From contig NW_026970820.1 in the NCBI RefSeq assembly GCF_963678635.1, positions 1,118,001 through 1,182,000 of the forward strand: a DNA stretch of 64,000 bases, given 5' to 3'. This stretch comes from Symsagittifera roscoffensis (lineage: Eukaryota > Xenacoelomorpha > Acoela > Convolutidae). The notes below the pieces were generated by a model. The model was not told the origin of the DNA, made no database searches, and saw only the letters and a list, made by a program, of their open reading frames with translations. The position numbers and the translations under genes were made by a program. Positions 11,851 through 21,431 of this stretch are shown here, in pieces (positions within the stretch are counted from its first letter, which is position 1; every line of letters starts with the position of its first letter).

Positions 11851-12029
11851 AGAAAAAAACGGCTAATTGTAAAAACGTCCGAAATATTATGCATTCGATT
11901 AAATGCATACGTTAGATGAAAAAATTGAAATCTCAATGAGGGATAAACATGAAATTTACTCAGTTAATTGTAATGATTTAACTATCGCTATGAGTAATTG
12001 AAATGCTTATTCTATTCTGTAAACTCCAC

Positions 12030-12102
12030 AGCTGTTTAGTGCAGTGGTAGTGGAGTGCACTGGCAATCCTGGGGTTAGAGGATCAATCCTCGACCTGAGC
12101 CA
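12030..12102 (+). repeat. tRNA-like pol III element with A-rich tail
   Basis: The A box TTTAGTGCAGTGGTAGTGG is followed by a B-box-like GGATCAATCCTC. An A9 tract at about 12102-12110 follows, then T-runs. Head plus A tail is the expected SINE layout. Confidence 0.5.
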
Positions 12103-12110
12103 AAAAAAAA

Positions 12111-13215
12111 TTGTTCTTTTTTCAAATCAGTAGGCCGTTAAAAACCGAAGCCACAACCGCTTACGTTCGAACACTTGTTTTCATCTCAATTATTTTTGTC
12201 TAGTTTGAATGTTCCTGTGTTGTTTCTTTTGTATTTTGTTGTTCAAATTTTACCTTTATTTATCTTGTTGCATGTGTTTGCAATATTTTTGAAAATTAGC
12301 GTTTCCAAAAAAAATTGTGCAAACATCAAAGATGTAAGAAGACGCATCGGTTGGATATTTTCATCGAAAGTGATAAAGGTTCTGCTAAATGAGTAAAAAC
12401 AACTTCTATCAACTTAACCAAACGTCAAGTCATAAACAAACGTAGTCAGTGAAAAAAAAATTGTGATAAATTGTTTTTTCGCGTGTACAAAGAAGCAGTA
12501 GTTTTCTGCTGTTGAAACTTTTACAAGTATGAGATAAGTTTAACAGGCAAAATAGAAACAAATCACGAGGAGAAATGATAGACTAAATGACTAGTTACTT
12601 GGTGATAACATAAATGTTGATGCTTCACGAGGAAGGCAAACGCTAATTTTACCGTAAATACCACCGAACAGCTTCAGCGAAGAACGTTTAAAGCGGACAT
12701 GGACAGTTATCCTATAAAGTTAATATAAAAGTGGCTTTCACACTCCAAAATTAGCACTCAAGACGCGACACATTAAATGCATATGGGGAAAGAAAGAAAC
12801 AACATAAAGGTAGCTGAAATTTAATTTGATAGGTTAAAGTAACACTAACAAAAAATGAGTCAAACTTAACATCATAATAAAGAAACGCAAAAGAAAGAGA
12901 AGCAAGAAGTGACAGTATCTACGGCATTAACAGCTCGTTTCATTACGACAATTAAGTTCTGTCAATGAACTTCGTTAGGTAATGAAACACATATGTTTAC
13001 AAAACAACCAATAATATATGATGTTTTCAGTGACAGCTAACATATTATCAGCGACATAATAATATATAAAGAAAGCTGACAGGGAAAGCCGGAACACTAA
13101 CTATTGAAATCTTCTTGTTTCGCACAGAACAGGTTGCAATATTTTTTGCACACCACAAAAAAGGTATAAGCAAATCAAATACTCAATGAAACTAACGATA
13201 ACTAATTGAAAGAAC
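12111..13215. other. 3' flank of the Rep-helicase gene, no gene seen
   Basis: AT-rich. A short hydrophobic plus-strand frame at 12175-12396 has no recognisable family and is probably chance. The 3' terminus of the autonomous element should lie in or just before this stretch. No CTRR-type end like that of the array elements is visible here on the minus strand. Confidence 0.4.
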
Positions 13216-13243
13216 GTGCCATTTTCGGGACCGAAAATGGCAC
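13216..13243 (-). promoter_or_regulatory. perfect 13-bp hairpin just after the Rep-helicase stop
   Basis: GTGCCATTTTCGG and its exact complement are separated by only two bases. The hairpin lies 33 nt beyond the TGA stop. GAAC/GTTC pairs flank it with a bulge, extending the stem. It is a candidate 3'-terminal stem-loop of the Helentron. An RNA 3'-end signal or a separate small palindrome is the alternative. Confidence 0.55.
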
Positions 13244-13276
13244 TAAAAAAGTTCTGAAAAGTTTTCTAATGTTTCT

Positions 13277-16200
13277 TCATAATTTTTTGGTGTCTTTACG
13301 CAGAAGTCCCGGAAAGCAAAAATGTATGTTTGTTTGCAGGGTTTTCATAAGAACTCTCAATTTTTGACAAAACTGAACAACATCCTCTTTGCAATCTGTA
13401 CGTCTCAAATTGCACACTCTATCCAAAAAATCAACACGTTGTTGCCCTGACTCAAAGTTCCACATATAAGCTGCAACTGTCCATGGCTGCATGGCATACA
13501 AGTCAGAATCTTGAACCTTACAACTGTTCAAGTTGCGAAGGTAATCCGTTAGACCAATCTCAGTTTCCCGGATCAGCATGGTTTTCAAATGAGGATCTTT
13601 CAATGACACAAACACCATAATGAAGCCCTCAGCAGTTTTGGGTACGTTAAAGTGGCTACGTAAGAAAGGAGTCGATGGTATTTCAATGGGAGTGCGCTGC
13701 AAATGACTATCGCGTATCGCTTTGAAAAATTTGTAAACTCGCTCTTCGTGTAGATTTCTGGTTTTCAAAACACTTCTGATTGCCTCGAGAGTTGCTTCTT
13801 TCTTGCCAACAAAAGTCAAGCTATTCAGAGCGGGTATTCTACTGCCTATTACAAATAGTTGAGAAGGCAGCCACAAACTATATTTGGACTCCGACACCGA
13901 AACTGCTGTTGCCACCTGGGGAAATTCGTCTCCCAGAATTCTATGACAGTTTGATGCCACATAGTTAGCTAGAGGAACTTGCACTCTCCGAACACTGTTT
14001 GCCTTGAATGGTTGCACAAATCCTTTAATTTTTCGTACTTTCAAAGTGCGCCACTGACGAAATCTTTCGCTTTGAAGGCAGTCAACATTTATATCGGTAG
14101 GATTTGTGGCTACGAAAACAGTTATCGAATCTGCAGTTGAATTTTGATAATCCACAACTGCCAATGATCCTTGTTGAACATTCTCCATGTTGCAACAGAA
14201 TTGTAGTATTGCCGATTGATATACAAGAATTCTTGCAGGCATGCGGACGGTACGATCCAAAAATTTTGACACATCGTCTGAGGCTTCACGCCACTGGTGG
14301 GAACCAGCTAGCCGTAATTCATCTGAAGCATCTATGTGATAAAAAGGACTGCCAGATCTTCGAACGGCGTTAAAGTGCATCTGTACAGCCTCTCTTTCAG
14401 CAGACTTCTTACCAAAAATTCTCATTATGGTAGGCTCAACATCTTCCCAGGTTTCGACGAAGTGACAATGATCAGTAAATAAGGAAACAATTTCCTCGAC
14501 AGCGCAATCGGGAATTGGTCTCTGCTCCATTAGATGAAGTAGACGTTGTCCATGAGGATCAATCATTCTCACAAGGTGTGTCAAAAAGTTAAAGTTGAAG
14601 CCATAAAGCAGTGCGGTTGACAAAAAAACATCACGGCCGGACACGTTTGGGAGCTGCATACAATCACCGTTCGCTAAAATGAACGTCCCCCCAAAAGGCG
14701 CATAGTTATCTTTCACTCGTTGCAAAACTATGTCCATAGCGGCAAGTAACTCTGCGTTCACTACACTTATCTCCTCCAAAATCACGAACTGCAAACTTGA
14801 TACCAGATTCAACCGCTTCGGATCACGAGTTAGTTTCAACACAGCCTCTTCCGCCATTTTCGAGGCACTTAAGTTTTTAACAGGGATCCCGAACAACCTA
14901 TGAATGTGTTCGCCTCCTAAGTGATTTGCACGTCTTGCAGCAAGACTTGTAACCATCGATACGAGACCGTTCATCAAGGCGTATGAGAGAACAATTCTGC
15001 AAACATGGCTTTTTCCAGAACCAGGAGGGCCTAATATAATCTCATTCTTTAGATTCAAAACACCTCGGCGAGTAGTACAACAACGGGTACGAACGCTTCG
15101 AATTATGTTATCAATTATAACATCCTGTTCCACCATCGATTCAGGTGACTGATACTCGGGATATATGACCTCAGGTATCCATTCAGTTAAACGGTCGGAT
15201 AAATTTGGCAGCAAAGTTGGTAGATCGTGAACATTCAAACTGGCAATATTAGAGAAAAGTGACTGCTGCGATGACTTCAAATGATCTTCAGCCGATTGTT
15301 CCATAGCTTCTGTAATATGATCCAACAGAACCGCGGGAGTGTCAAAATTTACTTCGTTTTCGGCTACGTTGAGCAATTGAGAGAAAGCACTGTCAGCAGC
15401 AAGGAGCTTTGCCGAGAATGATAATGAGCCTCCAGGCAGAAAAATCAATTCTTTAGAAGTGTAAAGGGAAAGCAGAGACAACACATCGGCGCGATTGTAC
15501 GTTATTCGGTTTTCAATGAGACCACTTTTCTTAAAGCTGTCTAAAAGTTGATACGAGGAGAAAAGCTCCAATTCTGTTGCAAATTTTCCAAAGCGAAGAA
15601 CAAATGCAATCAAAAAATTCAAAGCATTTCTTGGAGATACTGACTTGAACACAATCTCAGGTAACATTTTTGAGTTTTCAGTAGAAAGCCACCAAATTGC
15701 TTTAGTTTTCTTGTGGGTACATCTATCTAAGATCCTAACATTGTATTTTTTACAGGGAGATGTCGGTTGGTTGTTCAAATACGATTCAATAATGGCAACA
15801 GCAGCTTCGTTTATTCGGACCCAATTATTGAGGCAATCAATCCAAGGGGCAAACTGTTTCATTTGGAAACAATTGGTCAATTCATCAATCTCAAATTTAT
15901 GCTTACTGAATAAAAAGCATCGATAGTAGACCTCCACACTGTCTATACACAACAACTCTGGAGGCCGCAAACTGAATTGAGCAAGTTTGTCATAAAGTTC
16001 GGTTTGTCGGCAAATGTCCTCAAGCATGAGGGCTTGAGACTCGGTTATTCTTCTCCACTGTTCAACCGCTGAATCACGAGATCGCATTTCATTTATTTTG
16101 GGGGAGGTGAATGGAGCAGTTCGATACGCAACGAAACGCTCACCAGCTGCAACATTCGGAATGTGAACAAATTGCATATTTGTTATTACGATTGGTTTTC

Positions 16201-19200
16201 TTAGAAGCCAATGAGTTCCCTCTGTGATCGATAACAAAGAGCATTCAACTTTTTCAACTTTTCTCTCCCGGGCTTTATCAACTGCAAAAAAATGTTTGAC
16301 ACTGCTCAAATGCCGATTGGTGACACCTTCAGAACGTAGCCGAAAGTTCTTTCCGTCTCGACCAGACATGATGTTAGCATCAGCATGTTCTTCTACCTTA
16401 CTTGAGTAGTAGGTCAAATAAGAGCAACTCATCTGTGGGTCGGTAGCTAACAGATTGGTGCTGGAGAGTGTAAGAAGAAACAGGTGTGCATTTGTCGCTA
16501 CAAAATGTTCGCCTTTCGTAGCTGCATACATATGCTTTTCACTTTTTAAAATGGAGCTTGGTTGCAACCACTGGGCATCACGGTCTACATATTCAGCCAA
16601 CCCAAGCTCATGAAGAATCTTCAAAGCTGCTTCGGGGTAGTAGCGTATCAAGGACATTTTCCAGTTTGCGTGGCTTTCTGGAAAAGGAGGGGTGCGGCAA
16701 ATTTTGTTTCCCTGTGCATCTTTTCGTTTCATGCAACGGAACTTACTTTTTTCACAATCGTGCGTATGAAGGGCAACACACAACTCGTACTTGCTAGTCA
16801 GATCGGAATAAGATGATAGTAAATTCAGGTTACTCTCCATTATAGATTCAAGCTTGTTAAAGATCGTTTTCTTTGCACATTGAATTGAACAGTCCACAGA
16901 AAACGTTCCTGGCTCGCACCATATCAAAATATGATAATGCGGAAGGTTCCCTGATGTTGTTTGGAATTCTGCTCGAGCCCATATTTTTTTGACTTTTCCA
17001 ATAATTTTTTCCTTACTATTTTTCAACAAATCTATCAAGTGGTAAACACTGTTTGTCCATGCACGGAGGACTGTGCTCATTATTGCGTTCATAGCAGCGG
17101 TCTTTTTCTCATCTGGTTCTTTTCGATAAAAAGAAACAGTGGACTGCATAATCCCCGCCACTCCTGGATTCTTCATTTGATTACATGATAATGTCAAAAA
17201 GCAGTCTACAGGATCAGAAGAAACAGCTGCTACTAGTTCTCGCAAGTGTATCTCACCGTCGTTGCAATCGTACATCGTCTTAGCACTAAACAGCCTTATT
17301 TTTTCATTTCTCATTTGCAATGTCTGTAAGCCTCTCTTAAAAAAAGACATTGAGTGTTTGGCGCCCAAAGACAAATTTATCAAGCAGTCAACCGCAAACT
17401 GAATATATTGGACCGAAGAACTAGTCGGAAGAGTGAGATCTGTTATTCGTGTAGAGAAATGTTGTAGTAAGTCTTCAAAAAGAAATCGCTTGGCAGTCTG
17501 TTGATCGCAAAACAAAAAAAAAGGCAGAGATCCTGGAATGGTGCCATCCAATAACTGGTAGTAAAAAATAGAAGGGAATAGCAGTCCTTCTAATTGCATC
17601 AATGAAATTGCACACTTTGGCTTTGTTGCTGTAAAACACTGCAATGCACGACGAAATCTTGCAGTACTCTCATTGGGGAAGCGAGTTCGATGCATAACAG
17701 TCATATGAGAGTTTAAAATAGCTTGCACCGGTATGATGGACATATCACTAGAGTTATCTGGCACTTCAATTGGAGCTGAGGGCACAGCCGCATCTGTATC
17801 CATTGAGGCGTAATGCTCATCTGATATGGGAATGGGAGGCACAAAGTACTCATCTGAAGAACTTTCGTCAGAGCATGACTGGTTGCAAAACTTCGGTTCG
17901 TTAGTGGACTGCACAGTTCGACGCACACCATAATTGAACTCAATTTCTTTTTTTTCACTTTCAATGAAATGATTTTGACACAAAGAAATGAAGCAGTCAT
18001 TATAAGGACATCGCCATCTAGATTGATTAGGACAATTTTTGGTGGAAGAACACAAATAACCACTAGAGCGAAAATCAACACACATCAACAAAGCATGTAG
18101 GGGACATTTAACCTTGCTCTGCCCTGACACGAAAGCCATTGCTGAGACTGGTGGCGTAGGCGCTGCACATGCAAACATGAAACGAACTCTGTTGTTCTGA
18201 CTACAACTCTCATCAATTTTACTCAATCCTTTACAAGGATTTAACAGCCACCAAACATCACTGTCTTCATATCGCAGTCGGATATTGAATGGATTGCCAA
18301 TTGGGGAAAACTCTTCTAGTAGAAAGTACTTTGGTCCCAGACCTCGAAATTGTTCCAGCAAGTTCTTTTGGCATCGAGTACCATACCACAGAAACATTTC
18401 ATCCTCCAAAGGCTGGAGTGATTGGCTGGTGGAAAGATCGACCACTTTGGTGTAGGTGGTAAGCAATTGAACTAATAATGGGATAGAATGGGAATTTCTT
18501 GAATCAAACTGTTCGAATTTGTTAACTTTATTTTGAACGCTTATTTTATCGTGAAGTAACTCATTAGCAACAAACTTGGAAAGATCGGTTTGTTTTGTAA
18601 ACAAGTAACTATTAAGTACTCGATTATTGCAAAATAAAATATGCAACAAGGACATCACATAATTGGATTTGGTTAGTGATACTGAAGGCAAGGATGGCTG
18701 GACACCATTGCGACAAACAGTGTTCAGCATAGGTTTCACCCAGCGTTCGCCAACATAGTTTTCAGAATCTTGACTGCTTTTGATGGCAAGAGAAACGTTT
18801 AATGGTATGAAACTAGCACTTTTGAGAAAAGGTTGTAACTGGTCAGATGTCAACTTGGCTGATTTTGAGCAGCTAAGGAAAGATTTGGTGGAAACTTGTT
18901 CATTAACTGCTATTTCATTCAAATGCTCATCCATATCGTTTCTATGGCGAATGAACAAGCCTTCTTTTTCCGGTAAAATGAAATCACTTTTCACGTTGAA
19001 TCGCCTTTTTGTATGTAAAATTAAAGAACCCACACCCTGGGCACCTCCAGTAGCTTTAGCCATTGTCCATGTACTTGAGAATTCGCCAACTTTCATGGTC
19101 GTCGCTGCCCTTAACGAAGGAACAATCGGAGCAAGCCTGTTTTCATGAGGATGTGACAGCGATCCGCATGTAGGATGGCGGGGAACATGAATCATTCGTA

Positions 19201-21157
19201 ATTTGGTTCCACCGTCATGGTTTCGACACGTTGCCACTTGAAGGCCTTTGTCTTCCACAAAAATAGAAGGCCGAAGTAAAAAAGGTAGCTCCGTGTCACA
19301 AATGTCTAGATAATCAGGTCGTATACACGCCATGGAAGCGTTCACATTTGACTTGAAGCACTTGAAATCTTGCATCATATAATTTAGGAGATGATTGAAG
19401 CCAACGCCACCGCACTCGTTCAAAAAAACTGATGCCCCACAGAAACATCGAACAGATGGAAAATTGTATTTTTTCATCGCTGTAACATAGTCAGCGCTTT
19501 TGTAGGTAGATAAAAGTCGACGAAAATCAATTAATTGCCTGGTTACGTCTACAAAAACGTTTTCCGAAAAGGTCAGAAAACCATCTTTTATATCATTTTG
19601 TAGATGTGGCACCCAAGACAACAGCAATTGAACCGGTAGTTTTGACGATAATTCGATTTTTTTGCGTAAAGTATTGATGACACAAGGCCACGCTGATGGC
19701 CATGAGGGTGAAAAGGAAGTGCTGCTGTATATAGCGCACAGAGAACAAACTTCAACATTTTCGGCGTGAAATTTCGGAAAATACTTTCGTTTACAAATCA
19801 ATTTTGTCGGCAAAGGCTGTAAAATGATGGGATAAAACATGGTTGAAAATCGTTGGCAAGCATCGCATCGGATTTCAACGTTCACAACATTCTTGTCGTT
19901 TGTTCTCATTATCTCAAAATCTGTATCGAAGTTCGCTCTGAGCAAAAAATGGGGAGCTTTTTGGCTCAGTAAATCGTCAACAATGGCAAACTTTGTATTC
20001 AAATCTGTACAAGTTAACCGCATTTTTTTTGAACCCTTTACTGATGCAGTTTTTCGACGATTTCGTTTTCTCGTTTCATCAACTGGTAAACTGCAATAAA
20101 GTTTTTCACCTTTTGAATGCACGGTACTTGTACATGGACGATTGACAAGATTCAGGTTAGTTGACAATAAAGGAGTAACTGAAAAGTTATACACCTTTCG
20201 TATTGGCTCCCAATGTCGGTTTTGTAAGGATAGAAGCATATGGTGTTCTGCCACAACAGGAGGTGTAGGTGAATAGATCATCCAGCGACGGCTTTCATTT
20301 ACATACACAACTACATGCAAGCAAAATAAATTGCAGAATGTGCCTATCTCCAGATCACCACCATACGTCCCATTGGTGCTCATCTTTTCTCTTGCAATGT
20401 ACTCGTGTCCATTTATACAACCATCAGGGCCGTACAAATTGTAATGTAAAGGGGTAAAAGGCATCAAGGGAAGGTTTTCACATATTACTGATCTCAGCTG
20501 AGCTTCCAAAACGACGGAGTTTGATCCACATATCAAAGATGCGAGCGAGCCGAACAAACAATTTCCATTACGAGCTATTGCATAAAACTCAATGGGATAG
20601 TCGGAAGGATTCAGTTGAGCTGGCAGCATGTGAGCAAATTTTCCAAATGGTATATTCATCTTGCGGCAAGCCTCCGCATAAAACATTGTAGTCGGATGAT
20701 TCAAGACGATTGGCTTTTGCAAGGGAACCGAAACTGCTGGTAAATCAATTTCTTCGCTTAAAGCGCGCTGATTAGTTGACTCTTGCACAATATCAGCCTG
20801 GGATGAAAGTCCTTTTGTAGCTCCACTGTTATCAAGTGACAACTCGAAAGTATGCGAGAGCATTAATGAATCTGTCGCCTTATCTTCATTTTCATTTTTA
20901 CGCGGCAAATCGCAACTATGCGTGTTTCTTGAACTGTCATCAATATTTCTCAGAACAAAATCAAAGCGAGTTTTCTGAGGGTCACTATTCATCTCAAATC
21001 CCAAGCACTTATCACAAACATCTTCACCGGTTTTGACAAATCGGACACATTGCTTGCACGTTTTTGTCGGATTTCTCTTCTTCTTTACAGGGCCAGGGTT
21101 ACTCTCAACACATCCAATGATGAGCAACAATTGTAAAAGCAATTTGTAGAGAACCAT
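13277..21157 (-). CDS. Helentron Rep-OTU-helicase polyprotein, 2626 aa
   Basis: Rolling-circle transposase of the Helentron/Helitron2 group. Order of parts (residues): a 2A-like hydrophobic N terminus ending NPGP (1-23); zinc pair C34-x2-C37 with C48-x2-C51; an OTU cysteine protease domain (~185-325) with NGNC holding candidate nucleophile C200 and RHW holding candidate H315; zinc clusters C431/C434 with C471/C474, C571/C573, and a Cys-rich segment 1018-1063; the Rep domain (~1315-1600) with FLTLSCN (1320-1326), HUH motif PHYH (H1407, H1409) and Y-x3-Y (Y1580, Y1584) before K1587; a Pif1-like helicase (~2030-2455) with Walker A GPPGSGKS (K2049), GGEHIHRLFGIP (2081-2092), motif II LEEIS (2127-2131, where DE is usual), GDCMQLP (2164-2170) and a motif-VI-like GSRIPALNSL. 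No intron or frameshift is visible. The start is the first ATG, 9 nt after an acceptor-like TTTTTTCAG. A separate endonuclease domain was not seen. Confidence 0.93.
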   Translation of the reverse strand: MVLYKLLLQLLLIIGCVESNPGPVKKKRNPTKTCKQCVRFVKTGEDVCDKCLGFEMNSDPQKTRFDFVLRNIDDSSRNTHSCDLPRKNENEDKATDSLMLSHTFELSLDNSGATKGLSSQADIVQESTNQRALSEEIDLPAVSVPLQKPIVLNHPTTMFYAEACRKMNIPFGKFAHMLPAQLNPSDYPIEFYAIARNGNCLFGSLASLICGSNSVVLEAQLRSVICENLPLMPFTPLHYNLYGPDGCINGHEYIAREKMSTNGTYGGDLEIGTFCNLFCLHVVVYVNESRRWMIYSPTPPVVAEHHMLLSLQNRHWEPIRKVYNFSVTPLLSTNLNLVNRPCTSTVHSKGEKLYCSLPVDETRKRNRRKTASVKGSKKMRLTCTDLNTKFAIVDDLLSQKAPHFLLRANFDTDFEIMRTNDKNVVNVEIRCDACQRFSTMFYPIILQPLPTKLICKRKYFPKFHAENVEVCSLCAIYSSTSFSPSWPSAWPCVINTLRKKIELSSKLPVQLLLSWVPHLQNDIKDGFLTFSENVFVDVTRQLIDFRRLLSTYKSADYVTAMKKYNFPSVRCFCGASVFLNECGGVGFNHLLNYMMQDFKCFKSNVNASMACIRPDYLDICDTELPFLLRPSIFVEDKGLQVATCRNHDGGTKLRMIHVPRHPTCGSLSHPHENRLAPIVPSLRAATTMKVGEFSSTWTMAKATGGAQGVGSLILHTKRRFNVKSDFILPEKEGLFIRHRNDMDEHLNEIAVNEQVSTKSFLSCSKSAKLTSDQLQPFLKSASFIPLNVSLAIKSSQDSENYVGERWVKPMLNTVCRNGVQPSLPSVSLTKSNYVMSLLHILFCNNRVLNSYLFTKQTDLSKFVANELLHDKISVQNKVNKFEQFDSRNSHSIPLLVQLLTTYTKVVDLSTSQSLQPLEDEMFLWYGTRCQKNLLEQFRGLGPKYFLLEEFSPIGNPFNIRLRYEDSDVWWLLNPCKGLSKIDESCSQNNRVRFMFACAAPTPPVSAMAFVSGQSKVKCPLHALLMCVDFRSSGYLCSSTKNCPNQSRWRCPYNDCFISLCQNHFIESEKKEIEFNYGVRRTVQSTNEPKFCNQSCSDESSSDEYFVPPIPISDEHYASMDTDAAVPSAPIEVPDNSSDMSIIPVQAILNSHMTVMHRTRFPNESTARFRRALQCFTATKPKCAISLMQLEGLLFPSIFYYQLLDGTIPGSLPFFLFCDQQTAKRFLFEDLLQHFSTRITDLTLPTSSSVQYIQFAVDCLINLSLGAKHSMSFFKRGLQTLQMRNEKIRLFSAKTMYDCNDGEIHLRELVAAVSSDPVDCFLTLSCNQMKNPGVAGIMQSTVSFYRKEPDEKKTAAMNAIMSTVLRAWTNSVYHLIDLLKNSKEKIIGKVKKIWARAEFQTTSGNLPHYHILIWCEPGTFSVDCSIQCAKKTIFNKLESIMESNLNLLSSYSDLTSKYELCVALHTHDCEKSKFRCMKRKDAQGNKICRTPPFPESHANWKMSLIRYYPEAALKILHELGLAEYVDRDAQWLQPSSILKSEKHMYAATKGEHFVATNAHLFLLTLSSTNLLATDPQMSCSYLTYYSSKVEEHADANIMSGRDGKNFRLRSEGVTNRHLSSVKHFFAVDKARERKVEKVECSLLSITEGTHWLLRKPIVITNMQFVHIPNVAAGERFVAYRTAPFTSPKINEMRSRDSAVEQWRRITESQALMLEDICRQTELYDKLAQFSLRPPELLCIDSVEVYYRCFLFSKHKFEIDELTNCFQMKQFAPWIDCLNNWVRINEAAVAIIESYLNNQPTSPCKKYNVRILDRCTHKKTKAIWWLSTENSKMLPEIVFKSVSPRNALNFLIAFVLRFGKFATELELFSSYQLLDSFKKSGLIENRITYNRADVLSLLSLYTSKELIFLPGGSLSFSAKLLAADSAFSQLLNVAENEVNFDTPAVLLDHITEAMEQSAEDHLKSSQQSLFSNIASLNVHDLPTLLPNLSDRLTEWIPEVIYPEYQSPESMVEQDVIIDNIIRSVRTRCCTTRRGVLNLKNEIILGPPGSGKSHVCRIVLSYALMNGLVSMVTSLAARRANHLGGEHIHRLFGIPVKNLSASKMAEEAVLKLTRDPKRLNLVSSLQFVILEEISVVNAELLAAMDIVLQRVKDNYAPFGGTFILANGDCMQLPNVSGRDVFLSTALLYGFNFNFLTHLVRMIDPHGQRLLHLMEQRPIPDCAVEEIVSLFTDHCHFVETWEDVEPTIMRIFGKKSAEREAVQMHFNAVRRSGSPFYHIDASDELRLAGSHQWREASDDVSKFLDRTVRMPARILVYQSAILQFCCNMENVQQGSLAVVDYQNSTADSITVFVATNPTDINVDCLQSERFRQWRTLKVRKIKGFVQPFKANSVRRVQVPLANYVASNCHRILGDEFPQVATAVSVSESKYSLWLPSQLFVIGSRIPALNSLTFVGKKEATLEAIRSVLKTRNLHEERVYKFFKAIRDSHLQRTPIEIPSTPFLRSHFNVPKTAEGFIMVFVSLKDPHLKTMLIRETEIGLTDYLRNLNSCKVQDSDLYAMQPWTVAAYMWNFESGQQRVDFLDRVCNLRRTDCKEDVVQFCQKLRVLMKTLQTNIHFCFPGLLRKDTKKL
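21089..21157 (-). other. 2A-like ribosome-skipping motif at the protein N terminus
   Basis: The first 23 residues are a leucine-rich hydrophobic run followed by GCVESNPGP. The 2A family consensus is D(V/I)ExNPG|P, with chain release between G and P (G22/P23 here). The usual Asp is Cys (C16). N-terminal 2A-type sequences with a hydrophobic stretch are known in some metazoan retrotransposons and NLR proteins, where they can also act as signal sequences. Whether the Asp-to-Cys form still skips is unknown. Confidence 0.65.
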
Positions 21158-21180
21158 TGTGCAGACCTGAAAAAACTACG
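21158..21180 (-). promoter_or_regulatory. splice-acceptor-like site before the Rep-helicase ATG
   Basis: The minus strand reads TTTTTTCAG|G and the ATG follows after 9 nt. With the upstream gene ending 274 bp away, this suits spliced-leader trans-splicing of a downstream cistron, or a short spliced 5' leader. Function is inferred. Confidence 0.45.
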
Positions 21181-21253
21181 CAATCACAGATGGCTGATAT
21201 CATTGGCACAATAGTCGAGCAAATTATTAGAGAGAGGCAACCGTTGCAGAATT

Positions 21254-21259
21254 TTTATT
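21254..21259 (-). terminator. AATAAA polyadenylation signal between the two Helentron genes
   Basis: AATAAA on the minus strand lies about 170 nt after the accessory gene stop and about 95 nt before the Rep-helicase ATG. It is well placed for 3'-end formation of the upstream transcript. A chance hit is possible in AT-rich DNA. Confidence 0.4.
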
Positions 21260-21431
21260 GTTCTGGAATGAAACAAAATGACATTTTTAAGACTGCTGTT
21301 TTGTTACAGCAAGTATCACTTTCAAACAAAAATTTTTCATCGCACAAAATGGAAATTTTAAGCGGCTAGCACGGATACAAAAGCTATTGCTTAGTTCGGC
21401 GTTTCATATTTGCACTGAACTTTAATCTGGA

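Noticed and set aside
17713-18081. 122-codon minus-strand frame (and the plus-strand 122-codon frame at 18780-19148)
   Set aside because: Both lie wholly inside the long Rep-OTU-helicase gene in other frames and are shadows of it.
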